Shown here: in pieces, positions 34,628-43,283 of the stretch
How the letters are laid out: each line of letters opens with the position of its first letter
How positions within the stretch are numbered: position 1 is the first letter of the stretch
Translations under genes and position numbers: made by a program
Assembly: GCA_035341665.1 (NCBI GenBank)
Contig: DAOQVR010000015.1
Span: 1 to 64,000 of the forward strand
DNA length: 64,000 nt
Direction of reading: 5' to 3'
From: DAOQVR01 sp035341665
GTDB lineage: Bacteria; Chloroflexota; Anaerolineae; JAAYZQ01
Notes under the pieces: model-generated
What the model was told of the DNA's origin: nothing
What the model saw: only the letters and a program-made list of their open reading frames with translations
Databases searched by the model: none

Positions 34628-36034
34628 TCAATCGGGCAGCGAAAACCGAAAGACCGTCCCATGGCCGGGCGAGCTCTCCACCCAAATCTGCCCGCCATGG
34701 GCACTCACCAGCTCGCGCGCAATCGCCAACCCCAACCCGCTCCCGCCCGCCCGCCCCTGCTCCCCGCGCCAGAAGCGGTCAAAGACGTGTCCCAGCTCAG
34801 CCGGGGGGATGCCAGGACCACTGTCAGCCACCGCGACCTCGACCTCTCCCGGCCCCTGTCTGGCCGACACTACAACCTGGCTCCCCGGCACGGCGGCGTG
34901 CCGCAGAGCGTTCGACACGAGGTTCGCCACCACCTGCCTGATCCGCTGGGAGTCCACTTCTGTGCGGAGGGGCCCTGGGGGTAGATCCAGCCTCAGCGCC
35001 TGCCCCTGGCTTTCCGCCTGCTGGGCGAACGCCTCGACCACGCCGGACAGCACCTCGCCCAGATCGGCCGCCCGGCGCTCCAGGCGGAGCTGCCCGGCCT
35101 CGGCAAGCGCCAGGGCCCGAAGGTCGTCCACCAGCCGGGACAGGAGCAAGGTCTCCTCGTGCAGCGAGGCGAGTGCCTCGGGTGTGGGCAGGTAGACCCC
35201 GTCCAGGAGGGCCTCCAAGTCGCCGCGAATGACAGACAGGGGCGTGCGTAGCTCATGGGCGATGTCCGCCGTCAGGTTGCGGCGCAGCCTCTCCTGCTGA
35301 GCGAGCGCAGCCGACATCTGGTTGAAGGCCAACCCGAGCTCGCCGATCTCATCCCGGCTGCGTACCTCGACCTGCTCGACGACCTCTGCATGAGCTGGTC
35401 CGCTGCCCTGCCCCGCCAGCCGGCGCGCCGCATGGGTCAGGGAGCGCAAGGGGGCCGTCAGTTGCCGGGCCAGGACGGCGCCCAGGGCCAGGGCGAGAGC
35501 GGCTGCCCCCAGCCCCGCCCACAGCAGGGACCGGTTGACGTTCCGCAGGAAGGTAGACTCCAGCGAGGCATAGGCTCCCACCTCCGCCGGGAGGAGAAGC
35601 GTGCCCACCTGCTGCCCGGCCGAGCGGATGGCGGTTCCCAGGGCCTTCTCTGCATCCGAGAGTCGTTTCCCTACCAGGCTTCCCCCGGAATCGGCCACGA
35701 CAAGCCCCTCTGCATCGGCCACCACCACCCGCTCCGCTGCCATGCTTGCCTGACCCCGCCCCGGCCCCATGCCGCGCCCCGCGCTCTGCAGGAGGGTCGC
35801 CCCTTCGCCCGCCAGCCATGCGTCGACGCCGGTCCAGTTACCCGTTTCGGAGAAGTAGCCAGCCAGCGTCGGCGCCAACCGCTCCGCACGCGCCTGCTTT
35901 CCCTGGCTGACGTAGACTTCGAGCTGGCGCGCCGTGGCCCGGTTTGCCAGAAGGGCCACCAGGCCGACGCCGGCGAGGGCCACTACCAGATACCCCGCCA
36001 GAAGCTTGACCCACAACGAGCGCAGCGGCTTCAT
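34628..36034 (-). CDS. Membrane sensor histidine kinase (BaeS/PhoR-like)
   Basis: A 468-residue kinase: membrane span ~7-27, extracytoplasmic loop with a Gly/Met-rich stretch (SAGRGMGPGRGQASMAAE), second span ~165-190, HAMP, HisKA with TADIAHELRTPLS, HATPase (NLVSNALRHAA, GSGLGLAIARELV). ATG 36034 overlaps the response regulator stop by 4 bases. The likely targets include the neighbouring operons that share the direct-repeat promoter motif. Confidence 0.93.
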   Translation of the reverse strand: MKPLRSLWVKLLAGYLVVALAGVGLVALLANRATARQLEVYVSQGKQARAERLAPTLAGYFSETGNWTGVDAWLAGEGATLLQSAGRGMGPGRGQASMAAERVVVADAEGLVVADSGGSLVGKRLSDAEKALGTAIRSAGQQVGTLLLPAEVGAYASLESTFLRNVNRSLLWAGLGAAALALALGAVLARQLTAPLRSLTHAARRLAGQGSGPAHAEVVEQVEVRSRDEIGELGLAFNQMSAALAQQERLRRNLTADIAHELRTPLSVIRGDLEALLDGVYLPTPEALASLHEETLLLSRLVDDLRALALAEAGQLRLERRAADLGEVLSGVVEAFAQQAESQGQALRLDLPPGPLRTEVDSQRIRQVVANLVSNALRHAAVPGSQVVVSARQGPGEVEVAVADSGPGIPPAELGHVFDRFWRGEQGRAGGSGLGLAIARELVSAHGGQIWVESSPGHGTVFRFSLPD

Positions 36035-36720
36035 GGCTCGGCGAACCGGTAGCCTACGCCAAAGACGGTCAGGAGGTAGCGCGGCTGCTTGGGGTCGGGC
36101 TCAATCTTCTGCCGGAGGTTCTTGACGTGAGCATCCACCGTGCGCTCGTACCCCTCAAACGCATCGCCCTGCACCCGGTCGAGAAGCTCCATTCTAGAGA
36201 AGACGCGCCCGGGGTGGCTGGCCAGAACTACCAAGAGGTCGAACTCGGTGGGGGTCAGCTCGACTGCCCGGCCGGCGACCGTCGCCAGACGGCGCTCCAG
36301 GTCGATCGACAGGTCACCGGTGCTGACGGGCGGGGGAGACATGTCGCGCTCGGGACCCGCCCGGCGCAGCACTGCCCGCACCCGCGCCACCAGCTCGCGG
36401 GGGCTGAACGGCTTGGTCACGTAATCATCGGCACCCAGCTCGAGGCCGATGAGCCGGTCGGCCTCTTCCACGCGTGCGGTAAGCATGATAACCGGCACAT
36501 TGCTCTCCCTGCGCAGCGTGCGCGCCACGTCCAGCCCGTCCATGCCCGGCAGACCAAGGTCGAGGATCACGAGCGAGGGTTTCTCGTGGCGGAAGAGGGT
36601 CAGCGCCGTGCGACCGTCGCCGGCCGTCACGACGCGGTAACCGCCACTTTCCAGGTAGGCCCGCACCGTCTTGGCGATCTTGGGCTCGTCATCTACCACC
36701 AGGATGGTCACTCCGGCCAT
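36031..36720 (-). CDS. OmpR-family response regulator
   Basis: A 229-residue regulator: receiver (ILVVDDEPKI, LDLGLPGMDG, TKPF) and C-terminal winged helix (YERTVDAHVKNLRQKIE, TVFGVGYRF). Cognate partner of the overlapping kinase gene. A consensus promoter lies directly upstream. Confidence 0.95.
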   Translation of the reverse strand: MAGVTILVVDDEPKIAKTVRAYLESGGYRVVTAGDGRTALTLFRHEKPSLVILDLGLPGMDGLDVARTLRRESNVPVIMLTARVEEADRLIGLELGADDYVTKPFSPRELVARVRAVLRRAGPERDMSPPPVSTGDLSIDLERRLATVAGRAVELTPTEFDLLVVLASHPGRVFSRMELLDRVQGDAFEGYERTVDAHVKNLRQKIEPDPKQPRYLLTVFGVGYRFAEP

Positions 36721-36742
36721 CTATCCACCCCCCCCTGATCAC

Positions 36743-36771
36743 AGGATACCCAAACACCTGGCAGATGTCAA
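36743..36771 (-). promoter_or_regulatory. Sigma-70 promoter of the two-component operon
   Basis: Minus strand TTGACA (36771-36766), 17-base spacer, TATCCT (36748-36743), about 22 bases before the response-regulator start. Confidence 0.85.
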
Positions 36772-36918
36772 TCCGCTGTATGTGCCCCCATGCAGGGTCT
36801 CGACGTGATCCCCTCGCCTTCGTGCAAGCGCCACTTGCCCTGCTTGGCAGCCGCAGCACAGACATAAGGCCCCTGGCTGCGCCTGCAGCCAGGGGCCTCG
36901 TCGCAGCATCTTCGGCCG

Positions 36919-37626
36919 TTACGGGGCGCACGCCTCAAGGGCCGGCAGGTGCGAGTTCTGCGAGGCACGCTGCAGCGCAGTCAGCACGCGGGTAACGTCT
37001 GCCTTCTCCACCTGGGCAAACAGCCCATCATACAGGGCGACATTTGCTTCCTCGGCGGCCACACCCGCCGCGCACGCATCCGCCAGCGTCGCAAAGGTCA
37101 AGCTCTCTGGGCCCACCTCGACCTCGGGTGTCTCCAGCCCGTAGCGGGTGAAGACTCTCTCGAGGGCCGCGATGTGCCGCTCCTCGGCCCTTACGATGCG
37201 CGTGAAGGGCTGCACGTTCCCCAGGCTCGCGATGGCCTGCTCGTACAGCGCCTTGGCCTTGTGCTCGTCCTCCAGTGCGGCGGTCAGCGCAGATATCTCC
37301 GCCTCAGTCAAGCTGCCCGAGACCACATCCTCGCTGCAGGCATCGCAGGTGCCGTCCAGGCCGGCGCTCCCCTGCATGCCCCAGCCTCCGCCCTGCATGC
37401 CCATGCCTCCGCCCTGCATGCCGCGTCCCATACTCCAGCGGCCGCCCTGATAACCGTCGATTCCTTGCGCGCCCGTGGCGCACGCCTCGACATCGCAATC
37501 CACAGTGCCCCATCCGGCGCCGCGCCGCGCCTCGGCGCTGCCCGGCAGAGCCCACAGCAACACGGCCCCGATCGCCAGGACGGCGATTGCCAGCACGGCT
37601 CCCCAGATCCACTTTCTCTTTGACAT
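36919..37626 (-). CDS. Exported DUF2202 ferritin-like protein with Gly/Met/Gln repeats
   Basis: A 235-residue protein: signal peptide or anchor (8-32), a low-complexity tract of MQGGG-type repeats (~68-87), CDAC, then a DUF2202 four-helix domain (LTAALEDEHKAKALYEQAIA, RAEERHIAALERVF, AAEEANVALYDGLF) whose Glu/His residues could bind a di-metal centre. ATG 37626 follows GGAGGAAACCG. It is preceded by the direct-repeat promoter motif, so it is a probable target of the 36031 regulator. Confidence 0.88.
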   Translation of the reverse strand: MSKRKWIWGAVLAIAVLAIGAVLLWALPGSAEARRGAGWGTVDCDVEACATGAQGIDGYQGGRWSMGRGMQGGGMGMQGGGWGMQGSAGLDGTCDACSEDVVSGSLTEAEISALTAALEDEHKAKALYEQAIASLGNVQPFTRIVRAEERHIAALERVFTRYGLETPEVEVGPESLTFATLADACAAGVAAEEANVALYDGLFAQVEKADVTRVLTALQRASQNSHLPALEACAP

Positions 37627-37682
37627 CGGTTTCCTCCGCATCTCTCTTTTTTTGTTGGCTCTCGGTGTTCGAGCCTGAACTC

Positions 37683-37726
37683 AGTCTAGCACCCAGATGT
37701 GAAAAAACCTTGAAGTAGGTGTGAAG
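37683..37726 (-). promoter_or_regulatory. Promoter with OmpR-type direct repeats (site A)
   Basis: Minus strand -10 TAGACT (37688-37683) with no -35 consensus. Upstream the block TTCACAC...CTTCAAG...TTCACATCTG (37726-37694) repeats a TTCAMA half-site. Nearly the same block with the same spacing to a TAGGAT -10 lies at 40008-40048, suggesting an activator-dependent promoter. Confidence 0.62.
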
Positions 37727-37750
37727 ACTTGGCGTGGTTTCGGCGAGCCC

Positions 37751-38143
37751 TTACTCGTGCGACTTTGTGCCCTGGTACGGGCCGTCCTCCGGCGACCAGC
37801 TCCCCTCCAGGTAGGCCGCCACGCCGGCGCGCACAGTGCTCACCCCAAAGCCGGGCACCAGCCCTTCCAGCATCTTCATCTCCGTGCCAGGCGGCACCTC
37901 CCTACCGGCGCCGATCAGCGCATACAGTGCATCCAGCGGGATGCCATACGTCTCAGATACCCCTTCCAGCGTCATCCAGCCCTTGATTCCGGCCGGATCG
38001 GGCTGCCCGCTTTCGTCCACCACCACCTGGCCGCGCCCACTCGTCTGCCAGGCATCCGCAGACTTGGCGATGGCCACACTGCCCAGCAGTGCCACCACAA
38101 CCAGCAGGGGCATCAGGTACTTGTTGACTCTCGGCGCCTTCAT
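37751..38143 (-). CDS. Small exported or membrane-anchored protein of unknown function
   Basis: A 130-residue protein: N-terminal hydrophobic segment (~9-27) and a ~95-residue soluble part containing GWMTLEGVSETYGIPLDALY and VPPGTEMKMLEGLVPGFGVS. ATG 38143 overlaps the NapH-like gene stop by 4 bases, so the two are translationally coupled and probably act together. I do not recognise a characterised family. Confidence 0.75.
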   Translation of the reverse strand: MKAPRVNKYLMPLLVVVALLGSVAIAKSADAWQTSGRGQVVVDESGQPDPAGIKGWMTLEGVSETYGIPLDALYALIGAGREVPPGTEMKMLEGLVPGFGVSTVRAGVAAYLEGSWSPEDGPYQGTKSHE

Positions 38144-39018
38144 GCGACACTCTCCCTCTTGCCGGATCTGAGCTTGGGCAGGGCCGGCCCCAGCGTGACA
38201 CCCAGCGCCGGCCTGTGCGGGCACGCCTCCACGCACTCCAAGCACCCGATGCAGTTGGCAGACACGGCCGGATAGGCATGCGCCACGTCGATCTTGACCG
38301 GGCACGGCTTGTTGCACACGCCGCACCCCAGGCACTCGCCCTCCACCCGCCGGATCCGCAGCAGGCTCAGGTTTCCCAGCAGGCTGATGGCCCCTCCCAG
38401 CGGGCAGGCATACCGGCACCAGGCGCGCGGGACGATCAGCACCGCGCCCACTACTGCGAGTGCGACAAGGTAGGCGAGCCAATGCTCGGCCAGGTTGAAC
38501 TCAAAGACCCACCCCAGTCCAAAAAGGGTGCGGTAGGGATCCCACCCGGAGAACCACATTTTGACGCTGGCGATCGTGGCGGCAAGGATGCCCACCAGGC
38601 TCAGGTATCGCCCATAGGTCAGGATGCGGTCCGCCCTGCTTGGCAAACGCACCTCGGGCAGGTGAAGCTTCTTGCGGGCCCAGCCCAACAGGTCCTGCAG
38701 GGTGCCGAAAGGGCAGACCCACCCGCAGAAGGCACCTCCGGCCAGGAGTACGCCTGCCACCAGGCCCAGCGCCAGCACCAGGTTTGAGGCGTGGGTCATC
38801 TGGATGAACTTGCCGCCATCCGTCGCCCAGCGCCACAGGGTCTCAAAGCCTCCGAACGGGCAATAGGCATCGATGGATGCCATGTGCTTGCCGGTTACGG
38901 TGTAGTGCAGGATGCTCGTGATGAGGATGAACAGCGCGAAGGCGGCCTGGGTGACTCGGCGCAGCACTTGGGTCTGCTTCCTTCGCAACACCAATCGGAG
39001 TCGGGTCATGCTCGTCAT
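38140..39018 (-). CDS. NapH/NosR/CcoG-like polyferredoxin membrane protein
   Basis: A 292-residue protein with about five membrane spans. CPFGGFE, CGWVCPFG and CRYACPLGG Cys motifs flank membrane segments, and a C-terminal dicluster ferredoxin follows (CLGCGVCNKPCP, CIGCLECVEACP). The family passes electrons from quinol to periplasmic or membrane partners. ATG 39018 follows GGGAGTGGAGA. It sits in an operon with DUF4405 and small exported proteins. Confidence 0.86.
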   Translation of the reverse strand: MTSMTRLRLVLRRKQTQVLRRVTQAAFALFILITSILHYTVTGKHMASIDAYCPFGGFETLWRWATDGGKFIQMTHASNLVLALGLVAGVLLAGGAFCGWVCPFGTLQDLLGWARKKLHLPEVRLPSRADRILTYGRYLSLVGILAATIASVKMWFSGWDPYRTLFGLGWVFEFNLAEHWLAYLVALAVVGAVLIVPRAWCRYACPLGGAISLLGNLSLLRIRRVEGECLGCGVCNKPCPVKIDVAHAYPAVSANCIGCLECVEACPHRPALGVTLGPALPKLRSGKRESVA

Positions 39019-39039
39019 TCTCCACTCCCTTTCCACAGA

Positions 39040-39243
39040 TCACCCTAGATCTCTAATCGTGGCTTTGGCCATACGGCCAGGGACCTCCGCTTCCCCAGTG
39101 CCCGCACCACTGCCCGATCCGAGCCCTCGCCCACGCGCCTCGGCATCATTCCCCACCTTGGCGGCGGTGCGGACGGCAGCTCCCGCCACCAGGACTCCGA
39201 CCAACCCTACGACAACCAGTCCCAAGACAATCTTCTTAATCAT
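39040..39243 (-). CDS. Small membrane protein with Gly-rich tail
   Basis: A 67-residue protein: hydrophobic N-terminus (IVLGLVVVGLVGVLVAGAAV) and a charged Gly/Ser-rich tail (RGRGLGSGSGAGTGE). ATG 39243 is preceded by GGAGGAGA. It lies 21 bases before the polyferredoxin gene. Function unknown. Confidence 0.65.
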   Translation of the reverse strand: MIKKIVLGLVVVGLVGVLVAGAAVRTAAKVGNDAEARGRGLGSGSGAGTGEAEVPGRMAKATIRDLG

Positions 39244-39340
39244 TGCATCTCCTCCCATTCTACCAGGTTCCTCGAATCTCCCTGATCCTCTTGCCCGCTC
39301 GTGGGAGCGACTTCAGTCGCCCCGTTCGACCTCGGCAGGG

Positions 39341-39940
39341 TTAGCTGCCCGCCGCCAGCCCGGAAGGCTGGGGCGTGGCTTGCCGCGGCGCCACCAGCCG
39401 GCGCGTCACGCTTGTCACCCAGCGCCAGTGGATCGCCAGGTGTGCGGCGGCCGCAAGGGTCATCACCACCCCGGACCACGTGTGCACCAGGTCCCAAGCG
39501 ACGGACAGGCCCGAGGCGTGACCCGAGGGGGCGAAGAGAAGGACGATCCCCGTTACGGCCGTCACGAGCCCGCTGGCGGCTACCAGCACGTTGAGGGCGA
39601 TGTTCCGCCTCAGGCCCCCCGGCAGGCCCTGGCCCCGCGAAGCCACCGCCCTGGCGACTCGTCGCCCTGTCATCCTCACCCAGGGCCCGTGCAGTGCCAG
39701 GTGCAATGCCGCGATGGCGACCATGGCCAACCCGCCCCACATGTGCACTGCGTCCCACGTGTGGCGATCGAACAGGACAGTAACGCCATACATAGGGTTG
39801 CGGCCTCCCATGTACCCACCCGAAGGCAGAAAGAGAAAGTACACGCCCGACACTATGGCTGCGAGCCCGCTCAGCGAGAGCAGTGCGGCGATCAGCCAGT
39901 TCCGGCGTGTCTGCAGCGAAAGGCTCACTCTGTGTTCCAT
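39341..39940 (-). CDS. DUF4405 membrane protein (cytochrome b-like)
   Basis: A 199-residue protein with four hydrophobic spans. Repeated His pattern (DRHTWDAVHMWGG, ALHLALHGPW, DLVHTWSGV, AAHLAIHWRWV) matches DUF4405, a two-repeat di-heme-like fold. It probably forms an electron-transfer unit with the polyferredoxin. First gene of its operon, behind site B. Confidence 0.85.
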   Translation of the reverse strand: MEHRVSLSLQTRRNWLIAALLSLSGLAAIVSGVYFLFLPSGGYMGGRNPMYGVTVLFDRHTWDAVHMWGGLAMVAIAALHLALHGPWVRMTGRRVARAVASRGQGLPGGLRRNIALNVLVAASGLVTAVTGIVLLFAPSGHASGLSVAWDLVHTWSGVVMTLAAAAHLAIHWRWVTSVTRRLVAPRQATPQPSGLAAGS

Positions 39941-40007
39941 CTTCCCCGTTTCCTCCCGTTTTGCCAGGCCTGCTCTTCTGTGGCTCTCGGCCTGCGCATT
40001 CCCTTCG

Positions 40008-40048
40008 ATCCTACCCGGCAGTTGTGAAAAAGGTTTGAAGGCCGTGTG
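40008..40048 (-). promoter_or_regulatory. Promoter with OmpR-type direct repeats (site B)
   Basis: Minus strand -10 TAGGAT (40013-40008), no -35 consensus, and the block CACACGGCCTTCAAACC plus TTTTTCACAACTG (40048-40019). It aligns base for base in position with site A at 37683-37726. Confidence 0.62.
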
Positions 40049-40064
40049 CGTTTCCTGTCAGAAA

Positions 40065-40165
40065 CCATTCTCCGCGATCTCCGAAGGTCTCGGACCGAGG
40101 CGACGGTGCCTCAGGCCGATCGCCGAAGGACTCTGACCGAGGCGATAGGGACTCGGTCAGACCTG
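40065..40165. repeat. Palindromic repeat cluster, dispersed type
   Basis: Contains GATCTCCGAAGGTCTCGGAC, two copies of GACCGAGGCGA, and a perfect stem CTGACCGAG (40133-40141) with CTCGGTCAG (40152-40160). Similar words occur at 62665-62730 and near 26808, indicating a small dispersed element. Confidence 0.5.
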
Positions 40166-40291
40166 CGCCCACTCCAACCCTCGTTCGCACGTCGTGCTGT
40201 GGCGCTGAGCCCCAAATCTGCTACAATCGGGTGATCACCCGTATCCTGCAGGCGGTGCCTGCGTCTTTGAAAGTGAGGACTCGAACAATTG

Positions 40292-40822
40292 ATGAGCTCC
40301 GAGGAGCTGCTCCTGCAGCGAGCCGGTGCCTACGATGCCGAGGCACTTGCGGAGGTCTACGATCGCTATGCGGGGCCAATCTATGGCTATCTCTACCGGG
40401 TTCTGGGGGACGCTGCCCAGGCCGAGGACCTCACGAGTGAGGTGTTCGTCCGGTTCCTGCAAGCCCTGCGAACGAAGCGTGGTCCCCGGGACAAACTGGA
40501 CGGTTGGCTCTACCGGGTGGCTCACAACCTGGCGATGGATCTTTTCCGGCGCCAGAAGACGGGTCCGGTGGTTGCGCTGGACGAGCAGTTCGCGGACGAA
40601 CGCATGCATCTTTCGGACGTGGTGCACGAAAGACAGGTCAAGCACCGGCTGCGGGTCTCGATTCGACACTTGACCGCAGACCAGCAGCAAGTCCTCCTGC
40701 TGCGTTTTGCCGAGGACCGTCCGCTGGCAGAAGTGGCCCGCCTGATGGGCAAAAGTGAAGGGGCGGTCAAGACCCTCCAGCATCGTGCCGTGAGCCGCCT
40801 GCGCACGCTTCTGGGCGGCTGA
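40292..40822 (+). CDS. ECF-family RNA polymerase sigma factor
   Basis: A 176-residue sigma-70 factor with region 2 (YDRYAGPIYGYLYRVLGD, GWLYRVAHNLAMDLFRR) and region 4 (LTADQQQVLLLRFAEDRPLAEVA, SEGAVKTLQHRAVSRLR). ATG 40292 follows GAGGA with long spacing; TTG 40289 is adjacent. 13 bases upstream of an anti-sigma-like gene. Confidence 0.92.
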   Translation: MSSEELLLQRAGAYDAEALAEVYDRYAGPIYGYLYRVLGDAAQAEDLTSEVFVRFLQALRTKRGPRDKLDGWLYRVAHNLAMDLFRRQKTGPVVALDEQFADERMHLSDVVHERQVKHRLRVSIRHLTADQQQVLLLRFAEDRPLAEVARLMGKSEGAVKTLQHRAVSRLRTLLGG

Positions 40823-40835
40823 AGAGAGTAGAATC

Positions 40836-41900
40836 ATGAGACGACAAGCCGACGCGTTTGAAGACGCACTGCAAGCATCAGCCCGGGGGGAGCCGGTTGA
40901 GGAGCGGCTCGTGCCCCTTCTCCAGGCCACCCGCCTGGTCGGAGGCCTGGCGCACGTGCCGCCGGCCCCGCGCCGCCTGCTTCCCGGCCGCCAACGCTTT
41001 CTCTCCGAGGCGGCTCGGCTGCGCGAGACTCGAGCGCCGCAGCGAGGCCGCACCTCCCTGGCCCTCCGCCTTGCCATGTCCCTCGCTGCCCTCGCGCTCC
41101 TCTTTGGCATCCTCGTGGGTGTTGATCGGGCAGCGGCTGCCAGCCTGCCGGGAGACACTCTCTACGGAGCCAAGCTGGCGGCCGAGCGGGTCCACGCGGC
41201 CTTGGCCTTTGGGCCGCAGAGCAGGTTCGCCCTCGCCCAGTCACTGGCCGAGGAGCGCATGGACGAGATCCTGGCCTTGATTGGGGCAGGCCGCGAGGTG
41301 CGGCCATCGGTGTCGAGCCGGGCCGCTGAGCAGCTGCGGGAGGCCCTCTCCGCGGCGGTGCAACTGGAAGGCATGTCGGCTCCCGTGGCTCTTGAGAGTC
41401 TGGCCGATGCAATCGGGCAGCGGGAGCAGGCCATGCGCTCTGCCATCGGCGAGCCGCCGCAGCCGACTGTGGATGAGTTTCTGCGGGAGATGGCGCGGGT
41501 ACGCGAAGAAGCCCACGCCGGTCAGGGTGATCCCGATGGGCTGCGCCAGCGCCTGCGTTACGGCACCCCGCCTGTACCGACGATCCTGCCGGGTCCCAGC
41601 GGCACGCCGCAGCCATCGCGCACGCCCGATCCGCAGCCGAGCCATGCACCGGGAGCATCGGACCTTCCGCCACGTACGGGTCAACCGAGTGTTTCGCCCG
41701 CGCCGAGCGGTTCGCCTGCCCACACACCCGGCTCGACCGCGACGCGGGAGCCGACGGGGAATCCCCCAGTCTCGCACACGCCAGGCGCCTCGCACACACC
41801 TGATCCCACCGGGCAGCCGGGCGCCTCACGCACGCCCGGTCCAACCGGCGGTCCAGGCCAGACGCCCGGAAACGGAGGGGGAGGCGGAAGCAAGCCATAG
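40836..41900 (+). CDS. DUF5667-type membrane protein, probable anti-sigma partner
   Basis: A 354-residue protein: N-terminal cytoplasmic ~75 residues, one membrane span (~78-98), an extracytoplasmic DUF5667-like domain opening with SLPGDTLYGAKLAAERVHAA (~102-250), and a Pro/Ser/Thr/Gly-rich tail of about 100 residues. DUF5667 proteins commonly follow ECF sigma genes and may hold them at the membrane. ATG 40836 lies just after the sigma stop. Confidence 0.82.
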   Translation: MRRQADAFEDALQASARGEPVEERLVPLLQATRLVGGLAHVPPAPRRLLPGRQRFLSEAARLRETRAPQRGRTSLALRLAMSLAALALLFGILVGVDRAAAASLPGDTLYGAKLAAERVHAALAFGPQSRFALAQSLAEERMDEILALIGAGREVRPSVSSRAAEQLREALSAAVQLEGMSAPVALESLADAIGQREQAMRSAIGEPPQPTVDEFLREMARVREEAHAGQGDPDGLRQRLRYGTPPVPTILPGPSGTPQPSRTPDPQPSHAPGASDLPPRTGQPSVSPAPSGSPAHTPGSTATREPTGNPPVSHTPGASHTPDPTGQPGASRTPGPTGGPGQTPGNGGGGGSKP

Positions 41901-41958
41901 CCCCTTGCAGCTCCACTCACAGTACGCTAGGTAGAACACAAGAAAAGGAGAGTGTAGG

Positions 41959-42513
41959 ATGAAAAAGAGATGGGCACTTCTGATCGTGGTCTTGGCGTTG
42001 CTGGTTGCCGCTACCCCGGTGCTGGCCTCCGGGGGTGGGAATCAGGGCGGAAACCAGAATGGGCATCAGAATCAGGAGCAGAACCAGAACCAGGAAGAGA
42101 ACCAAGATCAAGAGCAGAACCAGGGTGAGGGCCAGAGCCAGGAGCAGAACCAGAACCAGGAGCGGAACCAAGACCAGGAGCAGAATGGGCAGCACCACGG
42201 AGGGCGGCAGCCGGCATCGCTGCCCGGAAAGCAGCTGTTCACCCTGACCGGCAACATCAGCGCACTCGAGTCCAGCGCGATCACCGTCATGGTCCGCAAC
42301 GGCAACCGATTTGTCAAGCCCTACGTGGGCCAGGACCTGGTGGTGTCGGTGACCGACGGCACGATGTACCGGATGTACACTCCCGGGGGGTGCCTACCCA
42401 TCGCCTTTGAGGACCTGGAAGTCGGCGATTCGGTGAGTGTGGTTGGGTCCGTCGCCGGCGACGGATTTACGGCCCAGCGGGTGACGGTGGATGTTCCCTG
42501 CTGCACACCCTAG
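41959..42513 (+). CDS. Exported Asn/Gln-rich protein with DUF5666-like domain
   Basis: A 184-residue protein: signal peptide (1-24, ending VLASG), a 55-residue hydrophilic repeat of NQEQNQ-type units (~26-80), then a small beta domain (FTLTGNISALESSAITVMV, YVGQDLVVSV, DLEVGDSVSVVGSV) matching DUF5666. Good AAAGGAGAGTGT site. Probable target of the ECF sigma factor. Confidence 0.82.
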   Translation: MKKRWALLIVVLALLVAATPVLASGGGNQGGNQNGHQNQEQNQNQEENQDQEQNQGEGQSQEQNQNQERNQDQEQNGQHHGGRQPASLPGKQLFTLTGNISALESSAITVMVRNGNRFVKPYVGQDLVVSVTDGTMYRMYTPGGCLPIAFEDLEVGDSVSVVGSVAGDGFTAQRVTVDVPCCTP

Positions 42514-42571
42514 TCCGGCGCCCTTGCCTGCGCCGGGCGCGTGATACAGCTTGCTCGAGCTGCTGTCTCAG

Positions 42572-42611
42572 CACCTGTCACCCCTGGGTGCACTCCCCGG
42601 GGTGACAGGTG
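42572..42611. terminator. Hairpin between convergent genes
   Basis: CACCTGTCACCCC (42572-42584) pairs perfectly with GGGGTGACAGGTG (42599-42611). It separates the plus-strand ECF cassette from the minus-strand methyltransferase. No long T-run. Confidence 0.7.
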
Positions 42612-42637
42612 CCTCCGATCCTGACGCTCGATCCCGG

Positions 42638-43213
42638 CTATTCCTCGTCAGCCGCTGCTCCGGGCTTGGACACCACCGCCCAGAAGGTCCTGCCCTCGCG
42701 ATGTAGACGCACTCGGCCGCCCGCATCCTCCAGTATCTCCTGGACCTGCGCCGGAGTGCGGAAGTGGCTGCGCATCAGCAGCACTTTCTCGGCGAGGGCA
42801 AGCAGACGAACGGCAGCCTGCTCTACGTTCGGCTCCTCCACCACCAGGCGCCCACCGGGTGCCAGCACGCGCAGGAACTCGGCCGCCGACTGAGCCTGAT
42901 CTGCCAGGTGATGGAAGGCATCGACGACCAGAACCCGGGCAAACGTGCCGTCCGCAAAGGGCAGGCGCTCGGCCTGACCCTGCACCACTGTCAGTCCCTT
43001 GAGGCGTGCCTGCTCGAGCATGCGGTGCGACTCGTCCAGCACCACGGCTTCTTCGACCAGCCCGATCACTGCCTGCGCAACCCGCCCGGTCCCGCCGCCC
43101 ACGTCTAGCAGTTTTCCGGCAGCCGGCAGATCCAGCAGGCTGCGCAGCCGGTCGTGGTCCGGAGGAGAGAACAACCGATCATACACGGTCGCGACAAGGC
43201 TGAAGTGATCCAT
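42638..43213 (-). CDS. Class I SAM-dependent methyltransferase
   Basis: A 191-residue methyltransferase with motif I LLDVGGGTGRVAQ (near 37), post-I ESHRMLEQA and RVLVVDAFHHLAD. It resembles the UbiE/Methyltransf_11 group. Substrate unknown. Transcribed away from the ZIP transporter, 70 bases downstream of it. Confidence 0.85.
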   Translation of the reverse strand: MDHFSLVATVYDRLFSPPDHDRLRSLLDLPAAGKLLDVGGGTGRVAQAVIGLVEEAVVLDESHRMLEQARLKGLTVVQGQAERLPFADGTFARVLVVDAFHHLADQAQSAAEFLRVLAPGGRLVVEEPNVEQAAVRLLALAEKVLLMRSHFRTPAQVQEILEDAGGRVRLHREGRTFWAVVSKPGAAADEE

Positions 43214-43283
43214 CAGTCACCTCCGCGGCGCCATCCAGAAGCATGCCTCTGCTTGGCCCCGCCTTCTGGAACGCGGCGATCGT

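Larger units (their letters stand above)
39941..40291. other. Divergent intergenic region between DUF4405 and the ECF sigma gene
   Basis: 351 bases containing site B, a palindromic repeat cluster (40065-40165), and a possible weak -10 TACAAT at about 40215 for the sigma gene. No open frame of note. Confidence 0.5.
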
